Below, one piece after another: positions 1 to 8,329 of a stretch of DNA of 61,953 bases. Source of the stretch: Mycolicibacterium elephantis DSM 44368 (lineage in GTDB: Bacteria; Actinomycetota; Actinomycetes; Mycobacteriales; Mycobacteriaceae). Positions within the stretch are counted from its first letter, which is position 1; every line of letters starts with the position of its first letter. The notes under the pieces are model-generated. The model searched no databases, had not been told where the DNA came from, and was given only the letters and a program-made list of their open reading frames with translations. Where the stretch lies: assembly GCF_004014805.1 (NCBI RefSeq), contig NZ_ATDN01000026.1, positions 1 to 61,953 on the forward strand. Reading direction: 5' to 3'. A program made the position numbers and the translations under genes.

Positions 1-756
1 AGCCCAGATCGACAACGATCACCGCAGCCTGGCCCAGCGTCAGCACGACGCACTGCTCGCCGTGGGGCGCATCGCGTTGATGAGCGGTGAACTCGGCCAG
101 CTCAACGGGCTGCCGGTGTCGATCATCATCCGAACCACCCTGCAAGACTTGGAATCACGCGCCGGCATCGGCACCACCGGCGGCGGCACCGTGATGCCGA
201 TCGCCGAGGTGATCCGGCTGGCCGCTCACGCCAACCACTACCTGGCCGTCTTCGACAAAACCACCGGAAAAGCGCTGGATCTGTTTCGCGCCCGGCGCAC
301 CGCCTCACCGGCCCAGCGGATCATGCTGATCGCCCGCGACGGCGGATGCACCAAACCCTGCTGCACCATCGGCGCCTACGGCTGCCAAGCCCATCACGTG
401 GAGGCCGACTGGACCGACGGCGCCAACACCAACATCGACGAACTCGGACTAGCCTGCGGACCCGACAACCGCAGCGTCGACCGCAACGGCGGCTGGAACA
501 CCCGCATGAACAACCACTGCGAAGTCGAATGGCTCCCACCACCTGACCTCGACACCGGCCAAGCCCGACTCAACTACTACCACCGACCCGAACGCCTCCT
601 CCGACCCGACGACCCACCCGACAACCAAGTCACCGCAAACGAACCCACCGACGAAGAACAAGTCACCGAAAGTGACTCGGATGCCGCGGCATCAATCAAC
701 CAAGCCGACGAACCCGGCGGCCCGGCACCCCCAGGAGACCGGGCGGCCTGACCGCC
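1..756 (+). repeat. Long inverted repeat, left copy
   Basis: The sequence matches the reverse complement of 61198-61953 with no length difference up to the stop codon. Similarity stops about 5 bases after the stop, which gives a sharp inner boundary; the outer boundary is beyond the window. The repeat corresponds to the DUF222/HNH coding sequence rather than to an insertion sequence with its own termini. Confidence 0.9.
2..751 (+). CDS. DUF222/HNH (13E12 repeat family) protein, 5' part outside window
   Basis: This is the C-terminal part of a 13E12-type protein, a multicopy mycobacterial family with an N-terminal DUF222 region and a C-terminal HNH nuclease-like domain. The reading frame is open from base 2, so the true start lies outside the window; the GTG at 62 is only an internal candidate. 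The HNH-like segment has a CTKPCC cysteine cluster, an AHHVEADW double His and a later NTNIDELGLACGPDN segment. The usual final His pair after the last Cys is replaced by Asp-Asn, so nuclease activity is uncertain. The tail is Asp/Glu-rich. A copy with 8 changes in the 229 comparable residues lies on the opposite strand at the other end of the window. Confidence 0.85.
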   Translation, partial: AQIDNDHRSLAQRQHDALLAVGRIALMSGELGQLNGLPVSIIIRTTLQDLESRAGIGTTGGGTVMPIAEVIRLAAHANHYLAVFDKTTGKALDLFRARRTASPAQRIMLIARDGGCTKPCCTIGAYGCQAHHVEADWTDGANTNIDELGLACGPDNRSVDRNGGWNTRMNNHCEVEWLPPPDLDTGQARLNYYHRPERLLRPDDPPDNQVTANEPTDEEQVTESDSDAAASINQADEPGGPAPPGDRAA

Positions 757-872
757 GACGCAAGAGATAACGGCGCCTCGGATAATCCGACGGCGCGGGA
801 ATTAACATGCCCGCATGTATGGACGACCGAGAAAGCCCGCGCAGGTTGGACACCGGGACGTCGACCAGCGAG

Positions 873-896
873 GGCCGCGGACACGCGGCCTTTTTT
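873..896 (+). terminator. Intrinsic terminator
   Basis: A perfect 7-bp stem (GGCCGCG / CGCGGCC) with a GACA loop is followed directly by six T residues on the plus strand. It would end rightward transcription from the DUF222/HNH gene or from a short transcript starting in 752-872, before it meets the leftward Lgt-like operon. Confidence 0.7.
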
Positions 897-905
897 CGTG
901 GAGGC

Positions 906-1700
906 TCACGTAGGCCAGGCAACCAAGACCAACGCGCTGATCGCACCCATGGCGATCAGGAGCGCCACCAGCTGATTGATCCGCACGCGCCCGTATACGA
1001 CCGCCGGGCTTTCCCGCAGCGGTTCGAGAAAGAAGCGGCCCGCGCCGTACCAGGCGAGGACGGCCAGTGCGCAACTGCCCGCGGGTGATTCCGTGGGCCA
1101 CAGAGCGAGAAAAGCCACCAGGCCGAGGACCCACCACGCCATCTCGAGGAATTGCACCGGAACGCGTCGCTTACGCACACCAACGGTGTCATGCAGGAAA
1201 ACCCCGAACGGCCCGTCGGTCTCGCGCCCGCCGCAGCAGCCGTTGAACACGCACCCCAGCCGAATCCAGAAGCCCCCCGCGAGTACGCCGACGGCCATCT
1301 GGTCCCACAAGTCAGCCGCGGGGACGCCGATGACGGCGGCAGCGGCGAGCGAGGTGGGGACGAACGTCAGCAGCGCACCGAAGACACCCATCCCCCCGGA
1401 CGCGGTATGCCACAACGTGCGCGGCGAGTCCGCACCGAGGTAACGCGGCGCATGGACGAGGACGTGATACACGCGTGCGCCTATCAAACCCGCGAGCGCG
1501 GATCCCATCGCCGCCAGCCCGACGGGCAGCGGCGACAGTCCGGCCGCGTCCGCGGCCGCCGCGGTTGTCAGCGTCCCGACGCAGATGCCAACCGCCAGAA
1601 ACACTTTGTAGGAGTTGACCCGCCGCCCCGCGATCGTGAAGAACCGCGGAAACCCGGAAACGGCGAGTTCCGGTGCGCCCGCTTCAGGCCGCGACGACAC
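906..1700 (-). CDS. Lgt-like (prolipoprotein diacylglyceryl transferase family) membrane protein
   Basis: This 264-residue polytopic protein has the outline of Lgt, which transfers diacylglycerol from phosphatidylglycerol to lipobox Cys. Visible elements are GGMGVFGA (~102-109, in place of the H-G-G region), GARVYHVL (~74-81), the family asparagine block rewritten as GCVFNGCCGG (149-158), PVQFLE (181-186) and GRFFLEPLRE (221-230, the C-terminal Arg/Glu motif). The Cys-rich NGCC variant marks a divergent branch rather than housekeeping Lgt. It is last in a leftward four-gene unit and overlaps the LspA-like gene by 17 bp. Substrate unknown; it may serve proteins of its own operon. Confidence 0.75.
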   Translation of the reverse strand: MSSRPEAGAPELAVSGFPRFFTIAGRRVNSYKVFLAVGICVGTLTTAAAADAAGLSPLPVGLAAMGSALAGLIGARVYHVLVHAPRYLGADSPRTLWHTASGGMGVFGALLTFVPTSLAAAAVIGVPAADLWDQMAVGVLAGGFWIRLGCVFNGCCGGRETDGPFGVFLHDTVGVRKRRVPVQFLEMAWWVLGLVAFLALWPTESPAGSCALAVLAWYGAGRFFLEPLRESPAVVYGRVRINQLVALLIAMGAISALVLVAWPT

Positions 1701-2106
1701 CGACGGTCCTCAGGAGTTCGAACCCGATCCCGAGCGCACCGGCCGTGAGCGCGACGTCGGCGACGTTGAACGCCGGCCAGAACCTTAGGCACACGAAGTC
1801 AGTGACCGAACCCCGCAGCGAGCTTTCGATCACATTGCTGAGCGAGCCGCCGAGCAGCAACCCGACAAACATGTGCGAAGTCGGCAGCGCCGCTGCCGCG
1901 ACCAACAGCGTGCCCGCCGCAACCGCCCAGAGCAACAACGCTTTCGAGGCACGCACAGCCGACCGATACCACCACAGCCGTCCCGCGACCATCCGCAGGG
2001 ACCCGAACGGCCCCAGCCGCACGCTTGCGAACCGCCCGCTGCGAACCAGAAGCTTCACCGCTTGATCGACAGCCAGCACGACGACTGAGGTCAGTACCAG
2101 TTGCAT
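1684..2106 (-). CDS. LspA-like signal peptidase II family protein
   Basis: This 140-residue membrane protein resembles LspA, the aspartic protease that removes lipoprotein signal peptides after lipidation. The N-terminal DQAVK motif (14-18) matches the family's DQ-x-x-K. The two catalytic Asp positions appear as VTDF (Asp103) and FNVAD (Asp117). The usual N-x-x-D-R between them reads NVIES (91-95), so the conserved Asp and Arg are lost. It is shorter than typical LspA (~160-200 aa). It begins 3 bp after the thioredoxin-like gene and overlaps the Lgt-like gene, so the three are probably co-transcribed. Confidence 0.75.
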   Translation of the reverse strand: MQLVLTSVVVLAVDQAVKLLVRSGRFASVRLGPFGSLRMVAGRLWWYRSAVRASKALLLWAVAAGTLLVAAAALPTSHMFVGLLLGGSLSNVIESSLRGSVTDFVCLRFWPAFNVADVALTAGALGIGFELLRTVGVVAA

Positions 2107-2109
2107 CGG

Positions 2110-4746
2110 TCAACCGCTCGTGACCGATTCCGGTCGGTCGTGATCGTGCGCCGTTCCGAATTGGATATGTTCCACGCATCCTTCGGCGTCGATCTTGACT
2201 GTGGTGGGCCAGCACCGCACTCCGTAGCTGCGGGCGATCCGCTGCTGGGGGTCGTGCGCGAGGGGATAGGTCAGGCGCAGCCGCTTGCGGATCTCGTCGA
2301 CCGCCTCGCTCTTGGGGCCGCCGTGAAAGCCGGTGATGAACGGCGCCTCTCGGCCGTCCTGATGCAGCCGCTGCAGCCGTTGCAGCTCCGAAAGGCAGGG
2401 CGCGGACCACGATTGCCAGAAGGTGAGAATCACCTCGCGGCCGCGAAGACGGTGCAGTGCATATTGCTGCTCGCCGTCTTCGAACCTGACGTTCGGCGCC
2501 GTGTCACCCGGGGAGACCGCCAGCGCCAGGGGGCGAAAGCGTGACGGCGCCGGCGGGGCGGCGTACTTGTCCAGCACGGCGACGAGCTCTTCGGGCTGAG
2601 GCTCGCCCTCATGCTTCCAGACGTACTCGCGCCTGGCGTTGAGCAGAAACGCCGACGGCATGCTGGAGACTCCGAACGTCTGCGTCCAGCCGCCGTCGTC
2701 GTCCTGGGTGATATGCACCGTGGGAAGAGCGTCGTGCGGCAACCCGAGTCGGCGTTCCACCTCGCCGCGAGGCGCGTCGAACGTGCCGGCCGGCACCACG
2801 ACGGTGACCACCAGCGACGAGCTGTCGCGCGCCCGGCGCAACGCTTCGAAAAGCGGATCGAGCGGCCGATCGCTCCGACCATCGACGAAGTACACCAACG
2901 CATTTCGCTGGAATGAGGTGTCCCCTGGGAAGGCGGCCACGCTGGTGTGACCGGCGATCGCCTGGCTCAGGGGGACACTCTCGGCCAGATCCGGCCGCCA
3001 GATCGGGATCGTGACGGGCTGCCACCACGACGGAATGTCCATCGCGAACTCCGGCTGCTGCACCTGACACGTCGTACCGGCCGTCACGGTGGACAGCTGC
3101 CCGGACGGGGTGATCTGCGTGCCCTCGATCCGCAGGCAGATCTGGCTGACGTTGGTGAGCCCGGCGGGCTTGGGGAGAATGAAGCTGTGCGCGTCGACCA
3201 CGGTTTTCTGCACGCCTGACCAGATGGTGGCGGGATGCGAATGCTCCACCCACGTCCAGACGAACCGTTCGATGGTGCCGGCGGGAATCCAGCTGTTCAG
3301 CGCTGTGAACGCCGCACCCCCGTGAGTCTCCTCGACCGTGACCACCGGTGGGCGGCGGTTCTGGCTGCGAATCTCACCGCGTACCAACACGACTTCTGGC
3401 GTGATGTCGACGGCCGTGTAGGAAGCTGATGCGGCGGTGTCGAATGCGCGCAGCCCGCGGGTGAGCGCGCTTCTGGCGTCGTCGAAAACCTGGCGGATCG
3501 CCGGGCGGTTCTGCGCCAACGCGTCGTCGATTTCGGCCTTTACGACGCTGGTCGCCCTGCTGTGCGGAATGAACCACGACTCGTCGACTTCGGGTTCGCC
3601 GGCGCGTTCGAGGCTGATTCTCTGGCTGCTCGTGTCCAGGACGAGTACGACTCGCTGTTTGAAGCTGACGAACCCGTTGGGTGCCCACGCGGTGTCGGTC
3701 TCGGCCGCGACCCGCCCGGCGATCTCGATCGCACCGGTCTTGAACGTCAGCGTGGGCCCGGACGTGAATCGCAAGCGGTACTTCACCGAAACGGAACCCC
3801 CGAAGATGGTGCTGATCGTGATGGTCAGCGGGGGTCGGTTTCTGACCGCCTGCCGGATCGCCTCGACATCGATCAGGGTGTTGACGTGTTCCTTGCTCAC
3901 CGCGAAGCCGAATCCGCTTGAGCCGAGGAAGGATTGCGTGAGGCTCTGCAATCCGCTCGGTGGAGACGGAGCTCCCGACAGCTGGTACGGCAGAGCGATC
4001 ACCTGATGGGAACCGGACCCGATGCCCTTGAAATGAGCGAACGCGAAGTCGTGGGGCAGATCGACGGGCAGCAGGGATACACCTTCGCGGATGAACTTGC
4101 GAACCTCAGCGGCGATCCGGCTCACGGCCGGCGGGGCCAATCCGCTGCCGGGCGCGGCGATGAAGTCGATCTTGGCGTCCTGCGCCGACGGCCGGATGAG
4201 CAGCCGACGTCCGGTTCCGTGCGGTATCTGGCTGACGTCGAACGTGGCGCGCACCTCGCCGTGCACCGACTGCGGCAGCTCCGTTGTACCGGGGTCCGGG
4301 TAATACTGCGCCCGAACGGCCGCCCGAATGACGACCTCGGTGGACGAGCCGTCCGGCACCCCGACCGTGACCGACGAGATCTGCAGTTTGGCTCTGCCGC
4401 GCACCACGTCAGGGGGCAGCTCGATCACCCAATCCCGATCGAACCGCTCGAACGCGTCCTCGAACATCCTCAACGTGCCAGGGGGTGCGGTCGCCGTCAG
4501 TTGGGCGCGCAGATCGGCGAGCCCGCGGCCCGAGCTCGCGCGCTGGTAGGCCACCAACCAATCCGCGAACGCCCCGACGTCCGGGCGTCTGCGGCGAGGA
4601 TCACCGATGCGGGTGGACACACTGTGCATCAGCTTCAGCGGCGTGTCCCGGTCACCGTTCTGGTGCAGGGTTCCCAACAGGGCGTTGATCTGTCGCACGG
4701 CGATCTGCACCGCCGCGGGGTAGTCGCCGGTGAACGGATTGGCCAT
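2110..4746 (-). CDS. Large protein with C-terminal thioredoxin/TlpA-like domains
   Basis: 878 residues from the ATG at 4746, chosen because it lies 10 bp after the upstream stop behind a GAGG-type ribosome site; the longer frame would overlap the FN3 gene. The first ~610 residues are a beta-rich region I do not recognise. Residues ~615-730 look like a thioredoxin fold without CxxC. Residues ~747-878 form a TlpA/AhpC-like redoxin domain with FW-QSW-SAPC at 774-784. The usual WCxPC is WSAPC, keeping only the second Cys (784), and a GVRCWP cis-Pro loop follows near 847. There is no signal peptide or membrane segment, so a cytoplasmic or complex-bound location is most likely. Function unknown. 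Confidence 0.7.
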   Translation of the reverse strand: MANPFTGDYPAAVQIAVRQINALLGTLHQNGDRDTPLKLMHSVSTRIGDPRRRRPDVGAFADWLVAYQRASSGRGLADLRAQLTATAPPGTLRMFEDAFERFDRDWVIELPPDVVRGRAKLQISSVTVGVPDGSSTEVVIRAAVRAQYYPDPGTTELPQSVHGEVRATFDVSQIPHGTGRRLLIRPSAQDAKIDFIAAPGSGLAPPAVSRIAAEVRKFIREGVSLLPVDLPHDFAFAHFKGIGSGSHQVIALPYQLSGAPSPPSGLQSLTQSFLGSSGFGFAVSKEHVNTLIDVEAIRQAVRNRPPLTITISTIFGGSVSVKYRLRFTSGPTLTFKTGAIEIAGRVAAETDTAWAPNGFVSFKQRVVLVLDTSSQRISLERAGEPEVDESWFIPHSRATSVVKAEIDDALAQNRPAIRQVFDDARSALTRGLRAFDTAASASYTAVDITPEVVLVRGEIRSQNRRPPVVTVEETHGGAAFTALNSWIPAGTIERFVWTWVEHSHPATIWSGVQKTVVDAHSFILPKPAGLTNVSQICLRIEGTQITPSGQLSTVTAGTTCQVQQPEFAMDIPSWWQPVTIPIWRPDLAESVPLSQAIAGHTSVAAFPGDTSFQRNALVYFVDGRSDRPLDPLFEALRRARDSSSLVVTVVVPAGTFDAPRGEVERRLGLPHDALPTVHITQDDDGGWTQTFGVSSMPSAFLLNARREYVWKHEGEPQPEELVAVLDKYAAPPAPSRFRPLALAVSPGDTAPNVRFEDGEQQYALHRLRGREVILTFWQSWSAPCLSELQRLQRLHQDGREAPFITGFHGGPKSEAVDEIRKRLRLTYPLAHDPQQRIARSYGVRCWPTTVKIDAEGCVEHIQFGTAHDHDRPESVTSG

Positions 4747-4756
4747 GGCTGCCTCG

Positions 4757-5827
4757 CTACGAGATCGGCGTGAGCCGCACAGCCAGCGCGGCGTAATCGA
4801 CACCGTCGGCGCGCTGTGCGGTGAACGGGACCGACGCGTTTCCCGGCGCATCTCCGATGAGGATGCCGATGCCGTTGGCCAGACCGGTGAAACGCGACGT
4901 CTGGTTGTAGTTGGTGATCGCCCCCGACGCGGTGGTGAACATCTGAACGACCATCTCGTATACGGCCGAACTGACCGTCTGTGACAGCGACGTGCCAGCT
5001 TCCGTGCCGGCATCTGCGGTGACGGCGCCGAACGCGGACACGGCGAGGTAGGAAACCGAGCATCCTTCGACGGTGATGGACGCCGCACCCGCGCGCTCAA
5101 GGGACACCGCTATCGGTTGGTCGCCGGTCGGAGGGTTCAGTAAACCAAAGAACTCGTGGTAGACGAAGGTGCCGTTTATCGCCGTCAGAGCCGCGTTGTT
5201 GAGGCCGACAACGCCGAGTGAGGTCATCGGGTTGCCGCCGTAAGTCGCCGTGCGGGTAGGCGATCCACTCGGTGGCAGCAACCCGCCCCGGTGCGCCCAC
5301 CGCATGCCGACGACGACCGCTGTGGCAGCGGCAGAGGCGGTATGAGTCCATGTCACCGTGGCGCTGGTCGTGCCCGCCCCGGAACCTCCGGCGCCTGCGG
5401 CGTCAAAGGTCGGCGGCGGAAGCGTGGTACCCGTGACAGGGGCAGACGCCAAGGATTCGTCGCCGTCGGCGAATATGGCCCTCGCCGTGTACGTATAGCT
5501 GGTGGCTGGCTCGAGTCCGGGGTCGTCGTGGCTGAGCAGCGACGCGGCCACCTTGAACCGAAAGGGCGGATCCGGGGGTCCCGTCGGGTTGACTTTGGTC
5601 CGTTCGAACTCGATCTCCGTTGCCGTTTCGTCGATCATCCACGTCAGCGTGATGACGGTCATGGTTTTTCCGGTGGCCGACTCGATCACCGGTCCGGCCT
5701 CCTCGAGACGGTCGAGGCCGAAAACCTTGTCGCAACCGGCGAAGCCGAGCAGCAGGACGACCGGCACGACGATGGCCGGAACGATCAGCGCGAGCAGCAG
5801 CCACTCGGTCATTAGGGGATTGAGCAT
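4757..5827 (-). CDS. Membrane-anchored or lipoprotein-like protein with fibronectin III-like domain
   Basis: 356 residues from the ATG at 5827; an ATG five codons in (5812) is an alternative. A hydrophobic segment (9-31) ends in LGFAGC followed by Asp. The FAGC is lipobox-like, although Phe at -3 is atypical. A fibronectin III-like region follows (~50-135, with an ATSYTYTARAIF strand). The Gly/Ala/Thr-rich C-terminal half resembles beta-sandwich domains of phage and cell-surface proteins. It is the first gene of the leftward unit that also encodes Lgt- and LspA-like enzymes, so it is the obvious candidate client for lipidation. That link is inference; the segment could equally be a plain membrane anchor. 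Confidence 0.6.
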   Translation of the reverse strand: MLNPLMTEWLLLALIVPAIVVPVVLLLGFAGCDKVFGLDRLEEAGPVIESATGKTMTVITLTWMIDETATEIEFERTKVNPTGPPDPPFRFKVAASLLSHDDPGLEPATSYTYTARAIFADGDESLASAPVTGTTLPPPTFDAAGAGGSGAGTTSATVTWTHTASAAATAVVVGMRWAHRGGLLPPSGSPTRTATYGGNPMTSLGVVGLNNAALTAINGTFVYHEFFGLLNPPTGDQPIAVSLERAGAASITVEGCSVSYLAVSAFGAVTADAGTEAGTSLSQTVSSAVYEMVVQMFTTASGAITNYNQTSRFTGLANGIGILIGDAPGNASVPFTAQRADGVDYAALAVRLTPIS

Positions 5828-6497
5828 ATTCCTGAGGTGTGCGGGGCCGGGGTCCTTTGACCCAGATGGCCGGACCCTTTTTGACGGCGCGACCCGGAGT
5901 CGAAATTCGGCCGGTGCCCTTGACTGGAATTGGTTGGCAGCGAATCGGTTTGGCCGCCGGGACCGGCGAACTTCAGGTGCACTCACTGAGCGGCTCGGCC
6001 GAACCCCTACACCCCGAAATCGGCTGCAAGAGCCTCGATCTCATCGACGTGTGGCGCCCGTGGCGGAGCCGGCAGCTGGTCCACATCACCACGGTCAGGT
6101 CGCGGCGTCCGTCACGGCTGCCCGGGCCGTGTAGAAGGACGCGGCGTCGACAATCGCCGCCAACGGGAGTGCTACGTCGGTGCCGGTGTCATGGCCGGGT
6201 CGGTGTGCTCGACGTCCCGCCCGACCGCGGCGGAGGCGCTTCCGTCGCGGACTTGTCGTCGATCGGTGAGCTCCGCAAAGCTGTCTTCGCGTCGTTGTGC
6301 GCACCGCTGAGTCCAACACTGCTGGCAGCCGTTTCGCCGCCAAGGCATCAGGTAGAGCTAGCAAACTAGGCGTCGGGATTTGCTTGATATTGTCGCGTGC
6401 GTCATATTCAATGGCTTCCCTGGGCGGAGGTTTGACTCCGCGTTCGAGCGCTCGTGCCCGCGAGGAATCGTCGCAGCAACCGGGAGGAACTCACGTT
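5828..6497. other. Intergenic region between divergent operons
   Basis: About 670 bases without a convincing gene; open frames on both strands have low-quality Arg/Pro-rich translations. It must hold the promoters of the leftward lgt/lspA-like unit and the rightward mce operon. A GGGTCC (5850-5855) / GGACCC (5872-5877) stem followed by five T residues is terminator-like on the plus strand. A weak promoter-like TTGATA near 6384 precedes the mce start. GGGAGGA at 6482-6488 is the ribosome site of yrbEA. Confidence 0.5.
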
Positions 6498-7457
6498 TTG
6501 ACGGTGAAGGCGCATGACGCGACAGCGGTTGACGTAGCGACTGATACCGAAGGCGACCGACTGCGCGACGCCGATGCGAGCCTCACCGGCAACGATGATG
6601 ACGTCTCGGCGCACGCTGTAGCCGTTGCGCCGAAACGGAACGCCACGATTCGAAGTGCCCGGCTCTGGCGTGTCCTCGACCGGGCGGATTCCTCGTTGCA
6701 GACGTTGGGTCGGTTCTTCGACCTGGCCATTCAGTCCTTCCGGCATCTGATCGTGGACGTGATCCGGCTGCGACACCCATGGCGCGACACCATCAACCAG
6801 GCATGGTTCATCATCAGCGTCACGGCGATTCCGGCGTTGCTGGTGTCCATCCCGTTCGGCGTCATCGTGGCGGTCCAGGTCGGCAGTTTCATCCAACAGG
6901 TCGGCGCCTCGTCGATCTCGGGTGCGGCAGGCGGGCTGGCGGTGATCCGCCAGGGCGCACCGATGGTGGCCGCTCTGCTGCTGGGCGGTGCGGCGGGTTC
7001 GGCAGTGGCGACCGATCTCGGCGCCCGCACGATCCGCGAAGAGGTCGACGCGCTTCGCGTCATGGGCGTCGACCCGGTACCACGGTTGGTCGCCCCTCGC
7101 CTGGCCGCGATCGTGTTCGTGGCGCCGGTGCTGTGCTCCTTCATCATCTTCATGGGGTTGGCGGCGGGCTATGCCATCAATGTCGGCTTCCAGGGCGGTA
7201 CGCCGGGCAGCTACATCGCGTCGTTCGCGTCGTTCGCCAGCGTCAGCGACGTTGCCGTCGCCATGCTCAAGACCTGGCTTTTCGGCGTGGTCGTGGTCCT
7301 CGTCGCCTGCCAGCGCGGTCTCGAGGCCAAAGGCGGTGCGCGCGGAGTGGCCGATGCGGTCAACGCCTCCGTCGTCATCGGCGTGGTCGCGGTGTTCATT
7401 CTCAACCTGATCATCACGCAGGGAGTGTCGATGTCCATGCCCCTGAGGATGGGCTGA
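6498..7457 (+). CDS. yrbEA: YrbE/MlaE-family permease, first of pair
   Basis: 319 residues from the TTG at 6498, chosen because GGGAGGA lies 9 bases upstream. It is a permease subunit of an Mce lipid-import ABC complex in the inner membrane. Residues ~110-315 carry several hydrophobic helices and the MlaE signature EEVDALRVMGVDP followed by LVAPR. A hydrophilic, charged N-terminal extension of ~75 residues makes it longer than typical YrbEA (~255-290 aa). It opens the mce operon; the next gene starts in a TGATG overlap. Confidence 0.9.
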   Translation: MTVKAHDATAVDVATDTEGDRLRDADASLTGNDDDVSAHAVAVAPKRNATIRSARLWRVLDRADSSLQTLGRFFDLAIQSFRHLIVDVIRLRHPWRDTINQAWFIISVTAIPALLVSIPFGVIVAVQVGSFIQQVGASSISGAAGGLAVIRQGAPMVAALLLGGAAGSAVATDLGARTIREEVDALRVMGVDPVPRLVAPRLAAIVFVAPVLCSFIIFMGLAAGYAINVGFQGGTPGSYIASFASFASVSDVAVAMLKTWLFGVVVVLVACQRGLEAKGGARGVADAVNASVVIGVVAVFILNLIITQGVSMSMPLRMG

Positions 7458-8326
7458 TGGCGCGGGTATCGCTGCCGTCGCGGCACCGGCCCCGTGTCCT
7501 GCGGGGGCCATGGTGGGCCGTCGAACGCGGCGACGCCCTGATCCAGCGCCTCGGGCACCAGGTTTCGTTTCTGCTTCAGGTGATTGCGGCGATTCCGCAC
7601 ACGCTCAAGCACTATCGGCACCAAACCGGAGTGCTGTTGGTCGACGTGATGTGGGGCAACGGGTCGGTCATCGTCGGCGGCGGCACGATCGGCGTGCTCG
7701 TGCTGATGGGCGCGGCGGTCGGCGCCTCGGTGGGCATCGAGGGCTACGACGCCCTGGACATGGTCGGCATGGGCCCGCTGACCGGGTTCATCTCCGCGTA
7801 TGCGAACACCCGCGAGATGGCACCGATGATCGCGGGAATCGGGTTCGCGGCGCAGGCGGGGTGCCGGATGACGGCCGAGATCGGCGCCATGCGCATTTCA
7901 GAGGAGATCGACGCGCTGGAAGCCCTTGGCATTCGCTCGATCCCGTTCGTGGTCACGACACGGGTGCTCGCCGGGATGGTGACCATCGTGCCGCTCTACG
8001 TGGTGACCTTGGTGCTGAGCTACGTGTCGTGTGCGCTGGTCGTCAACGTGCTGCACGGGCAATCGTCCGGCACCTACTACCACTACTTCAACTCGTTCAT
8101 CCAGCCGTCCGACGTGGTGTTCTCGGTGCTCAAGGCGCTCATCTTCGTGACCCTGATCATCGCCATCCACGGCTACCAGGGGTACTACGCCGGCGGCGGC
8201 CCCGAGGGCGTCGGACGGGCCTCGGGCCGGGCCATCCGCGCCAGCATCGTCATCGTGGTCGCCGCCGACATGGTGCTGACGCTGTTGTTCTGGGGCGACA
8301 GCGCCGGCATCCGGATATCGGGATAA
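7457..8326 (+). CDS. yrbEB: YrbE/MlaE-family permease, second of pair
   Basis: 289 residues; the ATG at 7457 shares one base with the yrbEA stop, indicating translational coupling. It is the second permease subunit and would heterodimerise with YrbEA and recruit an MceG-type ATPase encoded elsewhere (none is present here). The MlaE motif EEIDALEALGIRSIP is followed by a conserved Arg. Several membrane helices are evident, including GVLVLMGAAVGASVG and the C-terminal IVIVVAADMVLTLLFW. Length is normal for the family. Confidence 0.92.
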   Translation: MARVSLPSRHRPRVLRGPWWAVERGDALIQRLGHQVSFLLQVIAAIPHTLKHYRHQTGVLLVDVMWGNGSVIVGGGTIGVLVLMGAAVGASVGIEGYDALDMVGMGPLTGFISAYANTREMAPMIAGIGFAAQAGCRMTAEIGAMRISEEIDALEALGIRSIPFVVTTRVLAGMVTIVPLYVVTLVLSYVSCALVVNVLHGQSSGTYYHYFNSFIQPSDVVFSVLKALIFVTLIIAIHGYQGYYAGGGPEGVGRASGRAIRASIVIVVAADMVLTLLFWGDSAGIRISG

Positions 8327-8329
8327 CCC

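Noticed and set aside
4757..5100. N-terminal extension of the thioredoxin-like protein to 5100
   Set aside because: The added 118 residues are Arg/Ser/Pro-rich and overlap the FN3 gene; the ATG at 4746 has a ribosome site right after the upstream stop.
5839..6369. 176-codon plus-strand open frame between divergent operons
   Set aside because: No family motif, poor composition and no ribosome site; treated as intergenic.
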